DNA of 64,000 bases from Diplodia intermedia (GCA_021495925.1 JAKEKT010000083.1:1-64000), one strand, 5' to 3'. Shown: positions 11,311-23,976, numbered from the stretch's first letter. Made by a program: numbers and translations. The notes: generated by a model not told the origin, from the sequence alone.

Positions 11311-12990
11311 TCACCACCGCTGCGACTCGATCCGTCTGATCCAGCTAACCACGATCTTTAATCTTTCTCGCACGCTTGTGGTCGGCAACAAAAGGTACTT
11401 CTCCTCTTCCGCTATCGGCAAAATGCTTGCGAACCAGTAAGGGAACAGTGCCGGGTCATCCGGAGGGCCTCCATATGCATCCAGGATGCGCTGGTGCAAC
11501 CAAGGCGCGCTGTTGGCCCGCATCCTCTCGATGAAATCAACGCCAATCAGAAGCATTTCGCGCGTCGAAAGACTGTCGATGGTCGGCTCGGGCGCCTGGT
11601 TTGCGTGCGGCGCACCGTCGGCCAGTTGAGCCTCGCGGGTTGTCTGCGCCGCTCTGACGTCCTCAGCCTCAAGCCGTTCCTCTTCGGCAAGACTAACATC
11701 GCCAATGCGCTCGACGTTGCCAATGATGTATCCGTCATGTTGTCCGTGGTCGCGGACCCGAAACCGGCTAGTGCCCCGAGTCTCAATGAGGCTTCGGCCG
11801 TCGGGCATCATTTGCACATTGATGATCTGCAGCATCGTGCCATACTCTTTGAATTGCACCGGTCCAAGGCTGCCCTGGTTGGCGCCGGAACGGTTGTACA
11901 TGAGCATGCCAAACGTGCCGTTTCCTTCGAGCGCTCTGCGGATCATGAGACGATATCGCGGCTCAAAAATGTGCAGGAAGGTGGGCATGGCCGGGAATCC
12001 AAGGGTGCAGACGAACAGCGAGGTATCCAATTCCGACATGCCGCGCTCTTCCTCGGCAACTGCTTCGGCGCGGGCAGCCACAAGATCCGGGCACAAGGCA
12101 TTCAGCAGTGCGACAAGACAATTGTTGCTAGCCTGGCCTCCTAGCGATGGTGGGATGTTCAGAGATCGTCGGCAGACAGGACAATGTACAGTGTGATCCA
12201 AGGCGCGAACCAAGCATTTTCGGCAAAAGGTGTGGCCGCAGGAAGTGGTGACGGGATCCAGGAGGAGATTGTAGCAGACATGGCAATCCAACTCTTTATC
12301 CGTTGCCTCTTTCAGCCGGCCGAGCACAGCGTTATCCAACTCGCTGAAATCCCTGCCGTCTTCGGCCAAGCTAATGTACGATACTTCAGAGACAACGTCC
12401 AACTGGCCCATGTCGGCGAGCATGTACGTCGCGAGAAGACGGCCGCCGTGCAGCGTGGTGGTGGCGCGTTGTACTGACGGCTCCTTCTCTAGGCCATCCA
12501 TGGGGGTATCCGCGGTATGGTTTTGTATGACCTGCAGCATGGTCGGCGAGTCGTCCGTGGCGGGTTTGCTGTCGTCCATGATTTGCGCCACCAGCTCCAT
12601 GATTTTTGACAAGGTGACATCAACATTGCACTCGCCCACGGGATGTTCCCGACCGCAGTCCGAAATGGGGCATTTTATTCCGAGCCGTCGTTCGGGCGTA
12701 GCGGGATACGAGATGTTCTGGCGCTGGAAAGACTCAGGGAGGCAGTGGCGACACAGAGAGTGGCCGCACGGAAGGGTGACGGGTGTGTGGTACGGGCGCG
12801 AACAGGCGGGACACTGGACGAGGCGGACGATCTGGCGGGCATCGTCGTGGGCAACTAGAGCAACAGCACTGTTCCCGTCGTCGGCGTGGCGGTCATGGCT
12901 TCGCATGAAGTCTGGTGATGCGGGCGCCAGGTCCAAGGACTTCTCTTCACTGCCTGTGAAGGAGGGCCCTGCGGCGCGTAGTAAGCTCAT
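11311..12990 (-). CDS. RING-finger / LON-domain protein (LONRF/CrgA-like)
   Basis: A single uninterrupted frame of 559 aa. The first zinc finger lies at about residues 60-110 (CPAC...CGHSLCRHCL...CPISDC). A typical C3HC4 RING lies at about 233-277 (CHVCYN...CGHTFCRKCL...CPVCRRSL). The C-terminal part (about 320-550) is a LON substrate-binding domain, beginning near LFVCTLGFPAMP and IFEPRYRLMIRRAL. There is no ATPase or Ser/Lys protease domain, so it is not a Lon protease although relatives are often labelled so. The architecture matches vertebrate LONRF proteins and fungal CrgA-like proteins, which are probable E3 ubiquitin ligases; CrgA of Mucor represses carotenogenesis. The last codons end in the usual IESQRW, so the end is secure. 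The substrate here is unknown. Confidence 0.88.
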   Translation of the reverse strand: MSLLRAAGPSFTGSEEKSLDLAPASPDFMRSHDRHADDGNSAVALVAHDDARQIVRLVQCPACSRPYHTPVTLPCGHSLCRHCLPESFQRQNISYPATPERRLGIKCPISDCGREHPVGECNVDVTLSKIMELVAQIMDDSKPATDDSPTMLQVIQNHTADTPMDGLEKEPSVQRATTTLHGGRLLATYMLADMGQLDVVSEVSYISLAEDGRDFSELDNAVLGRLKEATDKELDCHVCYNLLLDPVTTSCGHTFCRKCLVRALDHTVHCPVCRRSLNIPPSLGGQASNNCLVALLNALCPDLVAARAEAVAEEERGMSELDTSLFVCTLGFPAMPTFLHIFEPRYRLMIRRALEGNGTFGMLMYNRSGANQGSLGPVQFKEYGTMLQIINVQMMPDGRSLIETRGTSRFRVRDHGQHDGYIIGNVERIGDVSLAEEERLEAEDVRAAQTTREAQLADGAPHANQAPEPTIDSLSTREMLLIGVDFIERMRANSAPWLHQRILDAYGGPPDDPALFPYWFASILPIAEEEKYLLLPTTSVRERLKIVVSWIRRIESQRW

Positions 12991-15900
12991 AAAGCGTGGA
13001 TTATAGGAGCGAGCGGTATGCGCCGAGGTTGGAGGGCGGGAGGCGGTGTTTGGCGGCGAGGTTGTAGGCGGGGCGGGACCAGGGTCTTGTAGCTGGATGA
13101 AGTCACTAGCGGGCGGCAGGCGTCCGCTGAGTGGCCCGGCGGCGTGCTGCGGCGTCGGATCTCGCAGGCGGGCAGATGCGAATCGACGACGCGGGCGGTG
13201 CGGCTGGGAGACGGGGATGTTGCGGCGATCAACGGCAGCGGTGCGATGCGGCGAGGGGCGCGGCGGTCATAGCATCTGGACGAGTGGGTGGTGCTGGCGC
13301 GGCGGAGGACGAGGGCGAGCTGGCGGGCAGGCCGCGAGTGCGCGAGGACATTATCACTGATTGGGCTGGGCGGCGGATCGGCGATGTGCACCGTGGAGGG
13401 TGGAGGAGGCTTCAGAGCAAGGCGGAGGACCCGATCGCAAGCACAAAGGACGATGCAGCGCGATCGTAGTTTGGTAGGGAGATGTCGCTCGGCGCCCCGG
13501 GTGCCGGTGACGCCAGCGAAAAGTCCCGCCAGGCACGCGGCGCCAGGCCAATGGCCGCCCCGCAGCAATCGCGCATCTCGACGTCTCTCCCACCACACCT
13601 GTCAACGCAAGTCATCCGCCCGGACCCACTCCGCGGCGGCAGCTTGCAACGCCTCTCGCTCCACCGGCACTGCTCGTCTGGCGGCAATACAACCCCCCAA
13701 TCCCCGCCCGCGCTGTGAGCACCGGCGGCACGCATCCCCGGATCGCTTGCACATGCAATGCTGTCTCGGCTGCCGAGTCCGCCTCCGCCGCCACCGCTGG
13801 ATAAACCATGCTCCGCGCGCTGGCACTCGACGCCGGACTTTGGTCCGTCCATACACGGCCACGCCGGCACTTGGCCGTCCCTTCGCTCCACCACAGCGCT
13901 GCGCCCGACCGCAAGCAGCAACGGCGGCGACAGCTGCTAGGCCGGCCGCCCGACCACGCAACAACTGGCCGACACGAACGTTGGAGGTGCGACCAAACAA
14001 CGCGCGACGCGCGACCCTGTAGATCGTTTTGGTGCCGTCGAGGCGTCATCGACCTGGCCGAGCCGCACTGCCCATTGGCTACCGCGCTTCCGGCTGACCA
14101 CCGCTCCGCCTCTGCACGCTCGTCCAGCGCTCGATTGAGCAGTCGCCTCAAGTCCATCTGCACGCTGGCTGATCCGATGCCTGCTGACACAAACCATCAC
14201 CACTAAACCAGACGTGCCTTGGCATCCATTCAGCCGCAGCAACATTGTGACATGGCCCTGGACTGGCCCGGACCCTTTGATTGCTCCCCCCCCAGCCCTG
14301 CCACATGCCCGGAACAAGCCAGCCCGCGTCGCTTTCCCCAATACGTTGCAGTCGGTAGGGCTGACGACGTGAGGGATCCTCCAGCAATCAGCCTAACGCC
14401 GAACCGGCATGGCCAAGAACCCCATTAAGCTCTCCGCTAACAGAAAGCCTACTTGGCCCCCTGCCTGATGCAAGTATCATCGATCAAAACATTTACCAGT
14501 GCCTCGGGTCCGCGCATCCGAGTACTTGAGTGCAAACAAGTTATTTTCTCACCTGCACTGATCGTTCACCACCCATCATGCACACTCTTGCTCTTGCTCT
14601 AGTCGCCCAGACCTTCGCCGACTCGGCTGAATTCCATTCGCCAAGAGAGCCTAGTCCGTACAAAAACAAAGAAAGTGCTGACGCGCACACATATGTCCTT
14701 CTCCGCCCGAGCCAGCCTTTACCGGCCCCGCCATTGGTTCTCTGCCTTTTCCCCCCACGGACCTCGTACGATACACTGAACATGTATACCACGGTTCTGC
14801 ACAAAAAGCACGGCCGCGCAATTCAAGCCACCGCAGAGAAGGCTGTGGAACAAGCAGTTAGTGGTGATGGTACTACAAGCCACCACATTGACGCCACAAT
14901 GGGACGGAAGCGGCACGCCACACAGTAGCAGCGCTGAAATGGCAGCGAAAAATACGTGGAGTGTGGAAATGTGTCCGTAAAGTTTCCGAAGCTGCAGATG
15001 GTGTGTGACGTGTTCTACGCGAACTCGACCAGCTGGGACTGAAAACGTACATGCATCCCAAGTCTATCGGGCTCCGAAACACAGGAAAGGCAGGACCAAG
15101 CCTTACTCTCCTCGCCTTTGCTTACTTACTTGACGCCAGCGACTCGTCGGTCAAATGCTGTCGATCTCCACTACGCACCCTCCCCGCGACACGCTCAGCT
15201 TGTGAACGCAAATGGAAGAGAAAGAAGAATCAAGCGACAAAAACCAGTTTCCAGAGAGCTGAATTTTTTTATATATTGCAAAATCTGTCTGATACTTTAC
15301 TGCCTGTTCCTTTGATACCGGTTTGTCCCTTACTACCCTCGCTCACTCTGGCGGTTGTGCCGTAGCCCCTTGGTTGCGCAGACAACGTGAGAAGCGGAGT
15401 CGATGAAACAGTCGAACAAGTACCGGCCTTTTGCGTGTGCACACTACCAGGGCAACAGCCCACCATCAAGAGTTGTACTCGTAGTAGTAGCAGAGCATCC
15501 CTACTCCATCCATCAATCCCCTCTATCTTTATTCCTCGCCATCATCCCATTCCCATACTCAAACACCCTTCCTGATATCGTCGCCCTTTCGACTCATCCA
15601 TCCCATCCCATTCCCAACACCATCAAAAAACAGACGGGGCCAAAAACAAACAACCAAACAAAGCAAAAAGCCAAATCAGAGGCAAAGCAACCCGAACCCA
15701 CACAAAAGGAGAAGAGAGAGAGGAGAGGCGAGAGAAGAGTGAGAAAAGGGTCAAAGAGATAAAACAAGCCCGCTCAAAAAAAGCGCGCGCCATGTAACTT
15801 TCTGCATTCAAGACTCTCAACACCTATATCATTTTCTTCACTGCGCAATGAGAAAGAAAGAAGAAAAACCCTCGCTCGCTCGCTTACTCCTTCTTCCAAC

Positions 15901-16821
15901 TCTGCTTTCCCATCGCATCATCCATCCCCTTACTCCCCAAATGTTACCCTACGTACCCTGCCTGCCCGCCTGCCTGCCATGCCCGCCAATGATATCTCCC
16001 TCCCTCCCTTTTGGTTTTTATTTTTTGGGGGGGACAAACGACGCGACCCAAAAAAGAAAAATGCTATATCAACTCCGCTTGCGTGCCGAAAAGAAAAGAA
16101 AAGAGAGAAGAAAAAAAAAGCAAGAAAAACCAAAACACGCAGATAGACAAACAGACAGGCAAGAAAGGAAAATGAAAAAAAAGGGATGATCATGACGATG
16201 ACGGTGCCGACGCCCATACCTCTCTCCCCTCCCCCTCCCCCTCCCGTCTCCGCCTCGGAGTTCCCCCACCCCCTCTCCTCCCACCCACCCACCCCATTTG
16301 AAAGGGGGTTGGGTTGGATTGGGATGGGATGCGATGGGACATCAGCCCCAAGACAGACGAACGAACCCAAATCTCCTCCTCCTCCGCCCCGCCCCCCTCC
16401 CCTGTGTTGATCTCCCGCTCCCTGACTGTCGATCCGGGTCGGAAATTCCGACGACGACTGACGACGACGACTGACGACGGAGTGTATGCTAACTGCTGGG
16501 GAAAAAAAAAACAGACCCCTCCCCCCATCCCCGCTATGTGTACGTTACCACCCACCTCCCCCTACCCGCCAAAAAAAAAAAGAAATGAAACGAAAATGAA
16601 AAGGGGAGGGAGGAGAGGAGAGGAGTCAAAAAATGGGCCGAACAACACACGCACGACTCCCGCGCCTCCGACGAGACCCCTAAAAGAAGAGGGAGAGAGA
16701 GAGCCGGCGACGAAAGCGTTGCAGTGGTGATTGTGATGATGGTGATGATGATGACGATGATGATGATGCAATGGCTTTGTCTTGTGCATGACGAGGGGAA
16801 GGCAGGCCCAAGTCCCACGGA

Positions 16822-16844
16822 TGCATTGCATTGCATTGCATTGC
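16822..16844. repeat. (TTGCA)n pentanucleotide tract
   Basis: Four to five head-to-tail TTGCA units. A degenerate relative of the same unit occurs near 47355-47390, also in the 3' flank of a conserved gene. Confidence 0.85.
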
Positions 16845-17253
16845 GCGTTTCCGAAGTCGCACAACCAAAAAAGCCGGGAGGGGAGGGGAGGGGGGAGGGG
16901 GGAGTCGAAAGGAGGAGTGAGTGAGAAAGAGGAAAGAAAGAAGCGAAGAAGAATAGAGGAGGAGGATGAGGAAATCCATGACGCATGCGACATGCCGCTT
17001 CGGACAATGGTCTAATTGTTTCTCCCACTCTCTCTCTCTCCCCGAGAACCCTCCAAATGTCCGAGCACGCACATGCGCTGCTGCTGCTGCTGCGTCTTTG
17101 GACACGCACACACCCCCTTTCTTCGCTCTTTTCCCCCTTTCCTGACCCCTCCCCCTCGGCCGAGCTCGACTTGCTCGAGTGTCTCACCTCCCCCGTCCCC
17201 GTCCCCTACTCCGCGGGTCGCTCCGACAATGGCCCCTTCCCTTCCGCCTTTTT

Positions 17254-17274
17254 GTCCAGTCCAGTCCAGTCCAG
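17254..17274. repeat. (GTCCA)n pentanucleotide tract
   Basis: Four GTCCA units just beyond the stop codon of the Rictor homologue, probably within its 3' UTR. Confidence 0.85.
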
Positions 17275-17318
17275 CCGAGCCCGGGCCAGGAGGCCGGGTC
17301 TCCTCCTCTTCCTCCTCC

Positions 17319-20300
17319 TCAAGTGATTTCGACGGAAAGTTGGCTAGGCCGCCTGCCGGTCCCATTGGTTGCGAACAGCGGCGCCGGGGGTTGCACGGGC
17401 GGCTGTGTCGGCGGTGGTTCGTTTTCGTCGCTGTCGTCGTCGTCGTCGTCGTCGTCCTCCTCCCCTTCCGAGCTGCTCTCTTCTTCGAGCACGATCTGCC
17501 GGAGCACGTTCTTGTCGAACAGGTCTATGACGAAACGACACACCGGGAGCCGGAAGTGGTGCAACTCCAGGATGGCCATGACCTTGTGGAACATTGCGGG
17601 CTTCTGGAATCCGGGAGCCTTCTTTGTTTTGATGCTGTTTTCCCCGTCTTTGTTAGCTGGGGAGGGACTCTCAGATGATGTGTGAAGTGGGATCCAACGT
17701 ACTTGTGTAGGTCGGTCGCTGCGCGCTTTGCTAGAACGGTATTGCCGAGATCCACGACCAGCTTCAGGATTCGCGCGTTGATTGGGTCGTCGTCCGTGAT
17801 TCCGTTCTTTGCGTCCGTCGGCGTCCTCAGAGTTTTGACGGCAACAAACGAGGACTTCCATGGTTTGAGCTGCAATCATGTCAGTAATGTGATGGGAATT
17901 TGCGACGGAAGAGGGATGCAATTACCGAGAAAAGCTTCTTGAAGTCGAGCGGCATGCAGAAGCCCAACGATTCGCCCATGATGTTGGTCGCGGCATCCCA
18001 ACCGCACTCGATCAGTATCTCCTGGCCGTGTAGACTTCGCGAGATCAGTCCAAGAACGAAGAATGCTGTTCCCCTCAGCGACATGACCTCGGACTCTTCG
18101 GCAATCTGGACGATATGCCTGGTCACGTCCGTGCTCTCCAGGAAGGGTGCTCCCAGATCCATAGAGCCGACGTTTCCCACGGCCCATAGGCAGCCCTTGA
18201 CCTTGAGGATGATTTCCGTGTCCTCCTTCTCCATGCAGTACTCCTTGATTGTCGACGCAAACTCTTCGAAGTGGCCTTTCGCTTCCAGCAGCTTACACCC
18301 TTCAAACGTGCGGGCAAGTTCGCGATAAAAGTGAGGAGGAACGAGCCCATAATCCATGGGGTCAGGCAGTTCGTCAAATGCCAAATGTGACGGAGGCTTC
18401 TCCGGGATGTCTGCCAGGGCACGAGCGAGTGAAGCCTCCACAAGGGCCACATAGGAATCGTTGCGACCTAGGAACCAATCGTCCATCTCCCTTGTGATGT
18501 AGTCCAGTCCGTCGAGGTAATGGTAGCCCACCGATGTTGACAGGAATCTGAGGAGCAACGGGGCTCCAATCTCGCTCAGATGGTCTAGTGTCGGGGCGCA
18601 CTTCACGACATACTCAAGCGATCTCTTTTGATTGCAAGCCTCCTCCAAGATCTTTATCGCCACTTCGCAAACCTCGACGTCCGGGTCGTAAAGCTGCGTG
18701 ACCAAAAGACGAATAGCCCATTCTGCAACTCCAGTACCGGGCATGGGCGCGTCGTCGTGCTGGAGCGGTTTTGTGGCGTATTTCCTCACAAGTCTGGTGG
18801 AGAAGATGCGGATCTCTTTGGTACCGGCGGTCATTGCTTTCGAGAGGATGATGCGGAGGTGTCCGTCCAGAGTGTAGTCCATGTTGCTGAGGAGAGTCTT
18901 CATCAAGTCGTCTCTATCCCGCAATTCCACTATATGATAGAACATGTTGATCATCTTCCACCTCTCAAAGATGTGAACACCTTCCGGCTTCTTGCTCAGC
19001 TCGCCAAGCATCGCAAAGTATCCACCAGTCAGAGTCTCTGCCATGCGTTCCGCGGAGAAGATTGGCTCCTCCGAAGTGAGACCACTCATACGATCGAAGT
19101 GTGACAGGCATTCGCCAAGCTGTCTAATCGGCTTGCTGTCCATGAGGTACCTGGCTCCATCGGCATTGTTCAATAGAGCTCGCATCAGTGAGCAGCCTGC
19201 CCTTACGTAGCGTTGGTTTGGCCTGGTATTCTTCAGGATGGAAAAGCGATGCTTGAATGGCCTGAAGAAGTTTATCAAACGATGAATGAATTTTGTGGCC
19301 CTCAATGCTTCGTCCAGACGTTTGGGATTGTACAGAGGCCCGTCGAGGATGCCTAGGACGAGATCCCATCTCCACTTCTGATAGTTCGGAGTCTCCAAGA
19401 CCCGTGATTCAGCCATGAGGTTTCGGAATGAGGCTTCATCAATCTGCGCACTAAACTGCTTTTTCGCCAGGTGTGGTGTGTGTAGTTCTTCATGTTCTGC
19501 CCCGCCACCAAACTTCTCATTCCCTCCAGAGCGGAAGAGAGTGCGATTGACGCTGTCGACTTGGTAGATCGTTCCCGTGGCGATGAAGCGCTCATCGGCA
19601 CCAAACTGGGAAGCTGATTTGAGCAGGTCGGGCAGGACCTGGAGTTCCGCACTCCACGATGGTGGCAGCAACTCATTGGCCATTTTGAGAACCTCGCCAA
19701 GAAGGAGCGTCGTCTTCCTCTTGAGGGTCAAGTTTATTGAATCCTCCTCGGCATGCAACAGTGCAGGGACTAGCCCAGAATGTAGTAATACGGCCAGCAT
19801 AACGGCGACATAGTGGTCCACGAGACTTCGTTTGGTTTCTTCCTCCTCCGCTTTCGAAGCGGACGTTGTAGATTCGGCGTTTTTCAAATTTGTGACCCGA
19901 CCGTACGTGGTCAACCGTCGTCCAGCAAGAAAGGATGAGGACCATGATGGCGGTTTAATCCTCAAGATGTCAAAAAGCAATTCCAAAATGACGTTTCGGA
20001 CCTGCGGAAGGGGAATGTATAGTGAAGATATGAGAGATCTGGTGGCCATGAAGTCGTGCATGCAAAGAGTAAGAAGGCCCGGCCAGCTTTTCAATAATGC
20101 GGCAATGACTTTTGCGTTGGCCTTGAGTTTTTCTTCATTGGCGTGCCCGGAGGAGGCGTCAGTAAATGCAGCGAATGGCATCTGAAGCTCGTGCCCGGAC
20201 CGTAGGAATTTTCTTCTGCTGGGAAGATCCAGTAGGTAGAGAAAGGAGCCAGTCAAGCTTTCCGAAGCATGGTAAAGCCCCTCGCCAAGGGCATCTGTCA

Positions 20301-21450
20301 AGGGCCCCATACCGCCAGACGATACCAGCCTTTCGGGATCCTTGACAAGAATCTCCGCCAAGGTCAAAATGCTGATATTTCGTAGCCGGTCCTCCGTGTG
20401 CTCAGCAACAGCCACAATGATGCGGATGACGGCGCGGGAAATCTCCTTGTGGCCATCCTTCACTTCCAGAAAAGCTCGGACAAATTTCAACGCCTGCTCC
20501 CGCTCTACGCTGACCTTGCTTTCTTTGACCAACGAAAGAATAACCAGATAATCGGTGTGGAAAGAACGGATGGTCTGAAGAGATTTCCTGTCTGCGATTG
20601 CGTATCTCATAACACGATATCCGGCTGCTGCGACTTCGCGACTGTCACTGAGCAACATGTTCTGCACGCGGAGGCCAAAGACAGACCATGCCAGATCGTA
20701 CTTGAGCGTTGGGTGTCTCTTGAACAATTCGACCAAAGAATTTCCTTTTTCCACGTAGTAGTCCATGGCCAGGCCCTCGGCCTCGAGGGCCTGTAGTATG
20801 TCGGCCAGCACCAATGTTGGAGATTCGCTGTCCGGATCCACCTCGTCCGGATTTTGGTACGACTCGGCTCGCGAGGGAGCGCTGCGGAACAGAAACGACA
20901 GGCGGCCCTCGGAGGACACGGGCTCCCTGGAACGCTGCATCTCGGTCTCCAGATCCAGCCTCAGGTTGGCCAGCTTGCGGTTCGAGATGTTGAGCTCGGC
21001 CTCGACGCGCGACTTCTGCTCCTTGGCCTGCTTCGCGCTCTTCGTGTTCAGGGCCTCCAGCAGGTTCTCCGAGCCGATCTTGATCTTCGTCTCCTTCTCG
21101 ATCTGGTCGCGCAGCTCGGCCTGGCGCGCCTCCGAGGCGGTCCGCATGCCCTCGTCGGGGGCGAAGGCCGTGTGCTGCTCGATCAGCGGCGGGCGCGTGT
21201 TGTCGGAGCGCGAGGTGGTGGTGGAGCGCAGCTCAGAGCTGAAGCTGCCGGGGCCGGGGGCTATCGTCGTCGTGTACGAGGCCCCGCGGCCGCCGCCGAC
21301 GCCGCCGTAGCTCGCGGGAGCGCGGCCGCCGCCATCTTTGCTGGGGCGGCCCGGAGGCAGCAGGCTGTGGTGGTCCGGGGCCTGGACATCGGGCTGGCTG
21401 GACATGGAGCGCGACGCGGGCGCGGGCGCGGGCTGCAGGATGGGCGTCAT
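17319..21450 (-). CDS. avo3: TORC2 subunit Rictor/Avo3 (Ste16/Tsc11 family)
   Basis: Three exons (21450-17926, 17869-17703, 17634-17319) with introns of 56 nt (GTAATT...TTGCAG) and 68 nt (GTACGT, branch CTAAC, AACAG) give 1335 aa. The first 100 residues are disordered and Gly/Ser-rich. Residues about 105-172 form a charged coiled coil of HR1 type (ELRDQIEKETKIKIG), seen in fungal members. The body is a long helical repeat protein with the Rictor blocks in order, for example HTDYLVILSL, VSSGGMGPLTDALGEGLYH and FFRPFKHRFS. The tail is acidic (a run of eight Asp) and ends Pro-rich. Rictor homologues are a scaffold of TOR complex 2 at the plasma membrane, controlling AGC kinases, actin and sphingolipid synthesis. 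ATG at 21450 is the first in frame; the Met at about residue 16 is an alternative start. Confidence 0.9.
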
Positions 21451-22607
21451 GGGAGTCCATCAACCAAGACACGGCTGCCTCATATCGTGGTGATGGCGTC
21501 GTGGATTCGCAGGCATGAGGAGGGCTACTGGGCTGCCATCTCATGCGACTGGGGAGCGGAGCGGAGCGGAGATCGGGCGGCGGGTCGGGCGGCGTGCGAG
21601 CGACGGGGCGGGCAGCGGTGAGGCGAGCGGGTGTGAGTGGTGGGGGGCGGGCGATCGTGGGCGGCGTCTGCGGGCAGAGGAGCGGGCTGGAGTTGAGGTG
21701 AGGTAGGGCGGCGGCACCGGGGTGCGCGCAAGGTGGGCAGCAAGAGCGAGCGGCCAGCACGGCCAGGGCTGAGTGCTGATGCGGGGAGGATGTGCTTGGG
21801 CCTCTCAGGCAGCGCCCTGGATTCTCTGCAATCCTCCAAGCCCAGCCAACAATGCCCGGGTGCGGCGCGTGCCTGGGCGCGTCGGGCCAGGAATAATTCT
21901 ACGTGTACACGGCGCGTTCTGGTGTGCGGCGCCAGGGTCTGCCCGCCTGCCAATCACACCGACCAGCACATGGGTTGAGGGAGCTGCAGAGCTCGCGGAG
22001 ATCTTCTGCCGTCTGCGGATGGCTGCTCCAATTTCGTCATTGCGCCGCCTGGAGGGCGACGGTCTCGCGCGCATTGCTCTGCGCAGCGCTCGAGACTGCG
22101 GGTGGATTTAGTGTCCGCACGCTTTGCAGCAGCAATGGCAGCGGCCCCAAGCGCAGGGAGCCGTGGGCAGCGGCACGAGCGGCCGGCATCGTCGGCGGCG
22201 GCCTGGGTTACGTAGGCCGGTGTACACGGCATATCACTGCGATTTGGCCCTTCGCCCGACGCAGGGCGTGGTCGTCGAGGCGTAGGGGGTCTGCTCCGAA
22301 CTGAGTGCGGCGGCCTCCGACACGGCATGGCGTGAGCCGCGTCCAGCTCCTCCACGACAAGTGGGCCCTCATTGGCCTCTCCGCTGCAGTGACCGCGGGG
22401 ACATGCAGATTGCGGCCGCCCAGCGCAGGCGTATGGCGAAGTCCGCTCGACTGAGCTCCCCGATAAGGGTGCGATATAAGCTTTGGTCCCCCCATCCTAC
22501 CCGTAGCTTGTCTCCAGCACCACAGCACAGCTTCGTCTTCGTGTCCGCAACCAGCCAGTCTCGCCCATTCCCCAGCTTGTTTCCTTCTTTGGATATATCT
22601 CGCCGCA
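21451..22607. promoter_or_regulatory. Divergent promoter, Rictor (-) / uricase (+)
   Basis: 1157 bp with no supported gene. The half near Rictor is GC-rich. The uricase side carries CGATAAG at 22461-22467, a candidate GATA-factor (AreA/NIT2) site, then GATATAAG at about 22473-22480 as a possible TATA box roughly 130 bp before the ATG, and CGG-N6-CCGA at 22308-22320, close to the TCGG-N6-CCGA consensus of the purine-pathway activator UaY. Confidence 0.5.
22461..22467 (+). promoter_or_regulatory. Candidate GATA-factor site upstream of uricase
   Basis: CGATAAG fits HGATAR, the site of AreA/NIT2-type nitrogen regulators, and lies about 145 bp before the uricase ATG. Uric acid is a secondary nitrogen source, so control by such a factor is expected; the site itself is only a sequence match. 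Confidence 0.4.
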
Positions 22608-23619
22608 ATGTCGCAACTCAACTACGCCCGCTACGGCAAGGACAACGTCCGCCTGTACAAGGTCCACAAGCACTCCGATGGCACCCAATCCGTCGTTGAG
22701 CAGACCGTTCGCGTGCTCCTCGAGGGCGATATCGACACCTCGTACGTGCTTCCTCCGCGCCCCAGGAACCAGCTGCTAACAATCCTTCGCCGCAGGTACA
22801 CCCGCGCGGACAACTCCGTCGTCGTAGCCACCGACACCCAGAAGCAGACCGTCTACGTGCTGGCAAAGCAGAACCCCGTCACTCCCCCGGAGCTGTTCGC
22901 CTCGATCGTCGGCACCCACTTCATCACCCAGTACTCGCACATCCACGCCGCGCACGTCAAGATCGTCACGCACAAGTGGACGCGCATGACGGTCGAGGGC
23001 AAGCCGCACCCGCACTCGTTCGTGCGCGACGGCGACGACATCCGCACCGTCGAGGCCGTCGTGCGCGAGGGCGCCGGCATCTCCATCAAGAGCGGCATCG
23101 ACAGGCTGCTCGTGCTCAAGAGCACCGGCTCCGCCTTCCACGGCTTCCACCGCGACGAGTACACGCGCCTGGGCGAGACGTGGGACCGCATCCTCAGCAC
23201 CGAGGTCAAGGCCGAGTGGGAGTGGAAGACGTTCGCCGGCGTCGACGACGTCCGCACCAAGGCCCCCAAGTTCGACGACGCCTTCGCCGCGGCCAGGACC
23301 ATTACCCTGGACACCTTCGCCAAGGACAGCAGCGCCAGCGTGCAGAACACCATGTACAAGATGTGCGACCAGATTCTGGCTGCGGCGCCGCTTGTTGAGA
23401 CTGTCAGCTACTCGCTGCCGAACAAGCACTACTTCGAGATTGGTACGTCAATTCTGCCAATTGAAGCAAATACCACATGCTAACACCGTCGCAGATCTGA
23501 GCTGGTTCAAGGGCCTGAAGAACACTGGCGCTGATGCCGAGGTTTTTGCCCCCCAGAGTGACCCCAACGGACTTATCCAGTGCACTGTTGGTCGCAAGGG
23601 TTCCAAGGCGAAGTTGTAA
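22608..23619 (+). CDS. uaZ: Urate oxidase (uricase), peroxisomal
   Basis: Three exons (22608-22741, 22796-23442, 23495-23619) with 54- and 52-nt introns, both GTACGT...CGCAG, give 301 aa, the usual uricase length. The N-terminal half carries the active-site segment VVVATDTQKQTVY; the C-terminal half has HYFEIDLSW, rebuilt across the second intron, and the family signature around QSDPNGLIQCTVGR. The protein ends in AKL, a type-1 peroxisomal targeting signal, as expected for an enzyme that makes H2O2 while oxidising urate to 5-hydroxyisourate in purine catabolism. The ATG at 22608 directly precedes the conserved YGKDNVRLYKVH block. It is convergent with the ribosomal-protein gene on the right and divergent from Rictor on the left. 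Confidence 0.95.
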
Positions 23620-23976
23620 ATATTTGCTGTGCTGCGGCGTTGTCATTTCCATGATATCATAAAGCGAGACTGGCGTTTCTGGTTTTGCATGTAGAAAGAT
23701 CGAATCTATACCACCATCTAAAACTTTAGTCGAAATACTAGCATGAATTGGAGTGAGCTGTTCATATCAGGCGAATAATCATAACTCACTACCCATGTCC
23801 TACGTCTCCATTGGACCCATCTGCACCTGAATCCATCCAATGGCGCATTTAGTGCCGATAGTGTTTGTACAGTTCCTCGGTCTGCCCTCCATATCACCAG
23901 TCATACAGAGAAATACCGCTTTGTGAATCCCCTTTATATGCATCCTGAACGCCAATTCTACCACTTCCCCTCGCCC
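23620..23976. other. Convergent 3' intergenic region
   Basis: 357 bp between the stop codons of uricase (+) and uL13m (-). It is AT-richer than its neighbours and presumably holds both 3' UTRs. Nothing else is seen. Confidence 0.7.

Larger units (their letters stand above)
12991..17318. other. Long intergenic region between RING/LON and Rictor
   Basis: Both neighbours read leftwards, so this holds the 5' flank of RING/LON and the 3' flank of Rictor. 12991-14200 is very GC-rich, with overlapping Arg/Ala/Pro-rich open frames on both strands that look like composition artefacts. 15600-17000 is purine/A-rich on the plus strand (pyrimidine/T-rich in the Rictor sense), with A-runs at about 16100-16180 and 16500-16580. 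Simple repeats include pentanucleotide tracts at 16822-16844 and 17254-17274 and GAT-rich sequence at 16725-16770. No gene is supported. Confidence 0.6.

Noticed and set aside
13288..14022. 244-codon plus-strand frame upstream of the RING/LON gene
   Set aside because: Arg/Ala/Pro-rich in a GC-rich promoter with equally long frames on the opposite strand; composition artefact.
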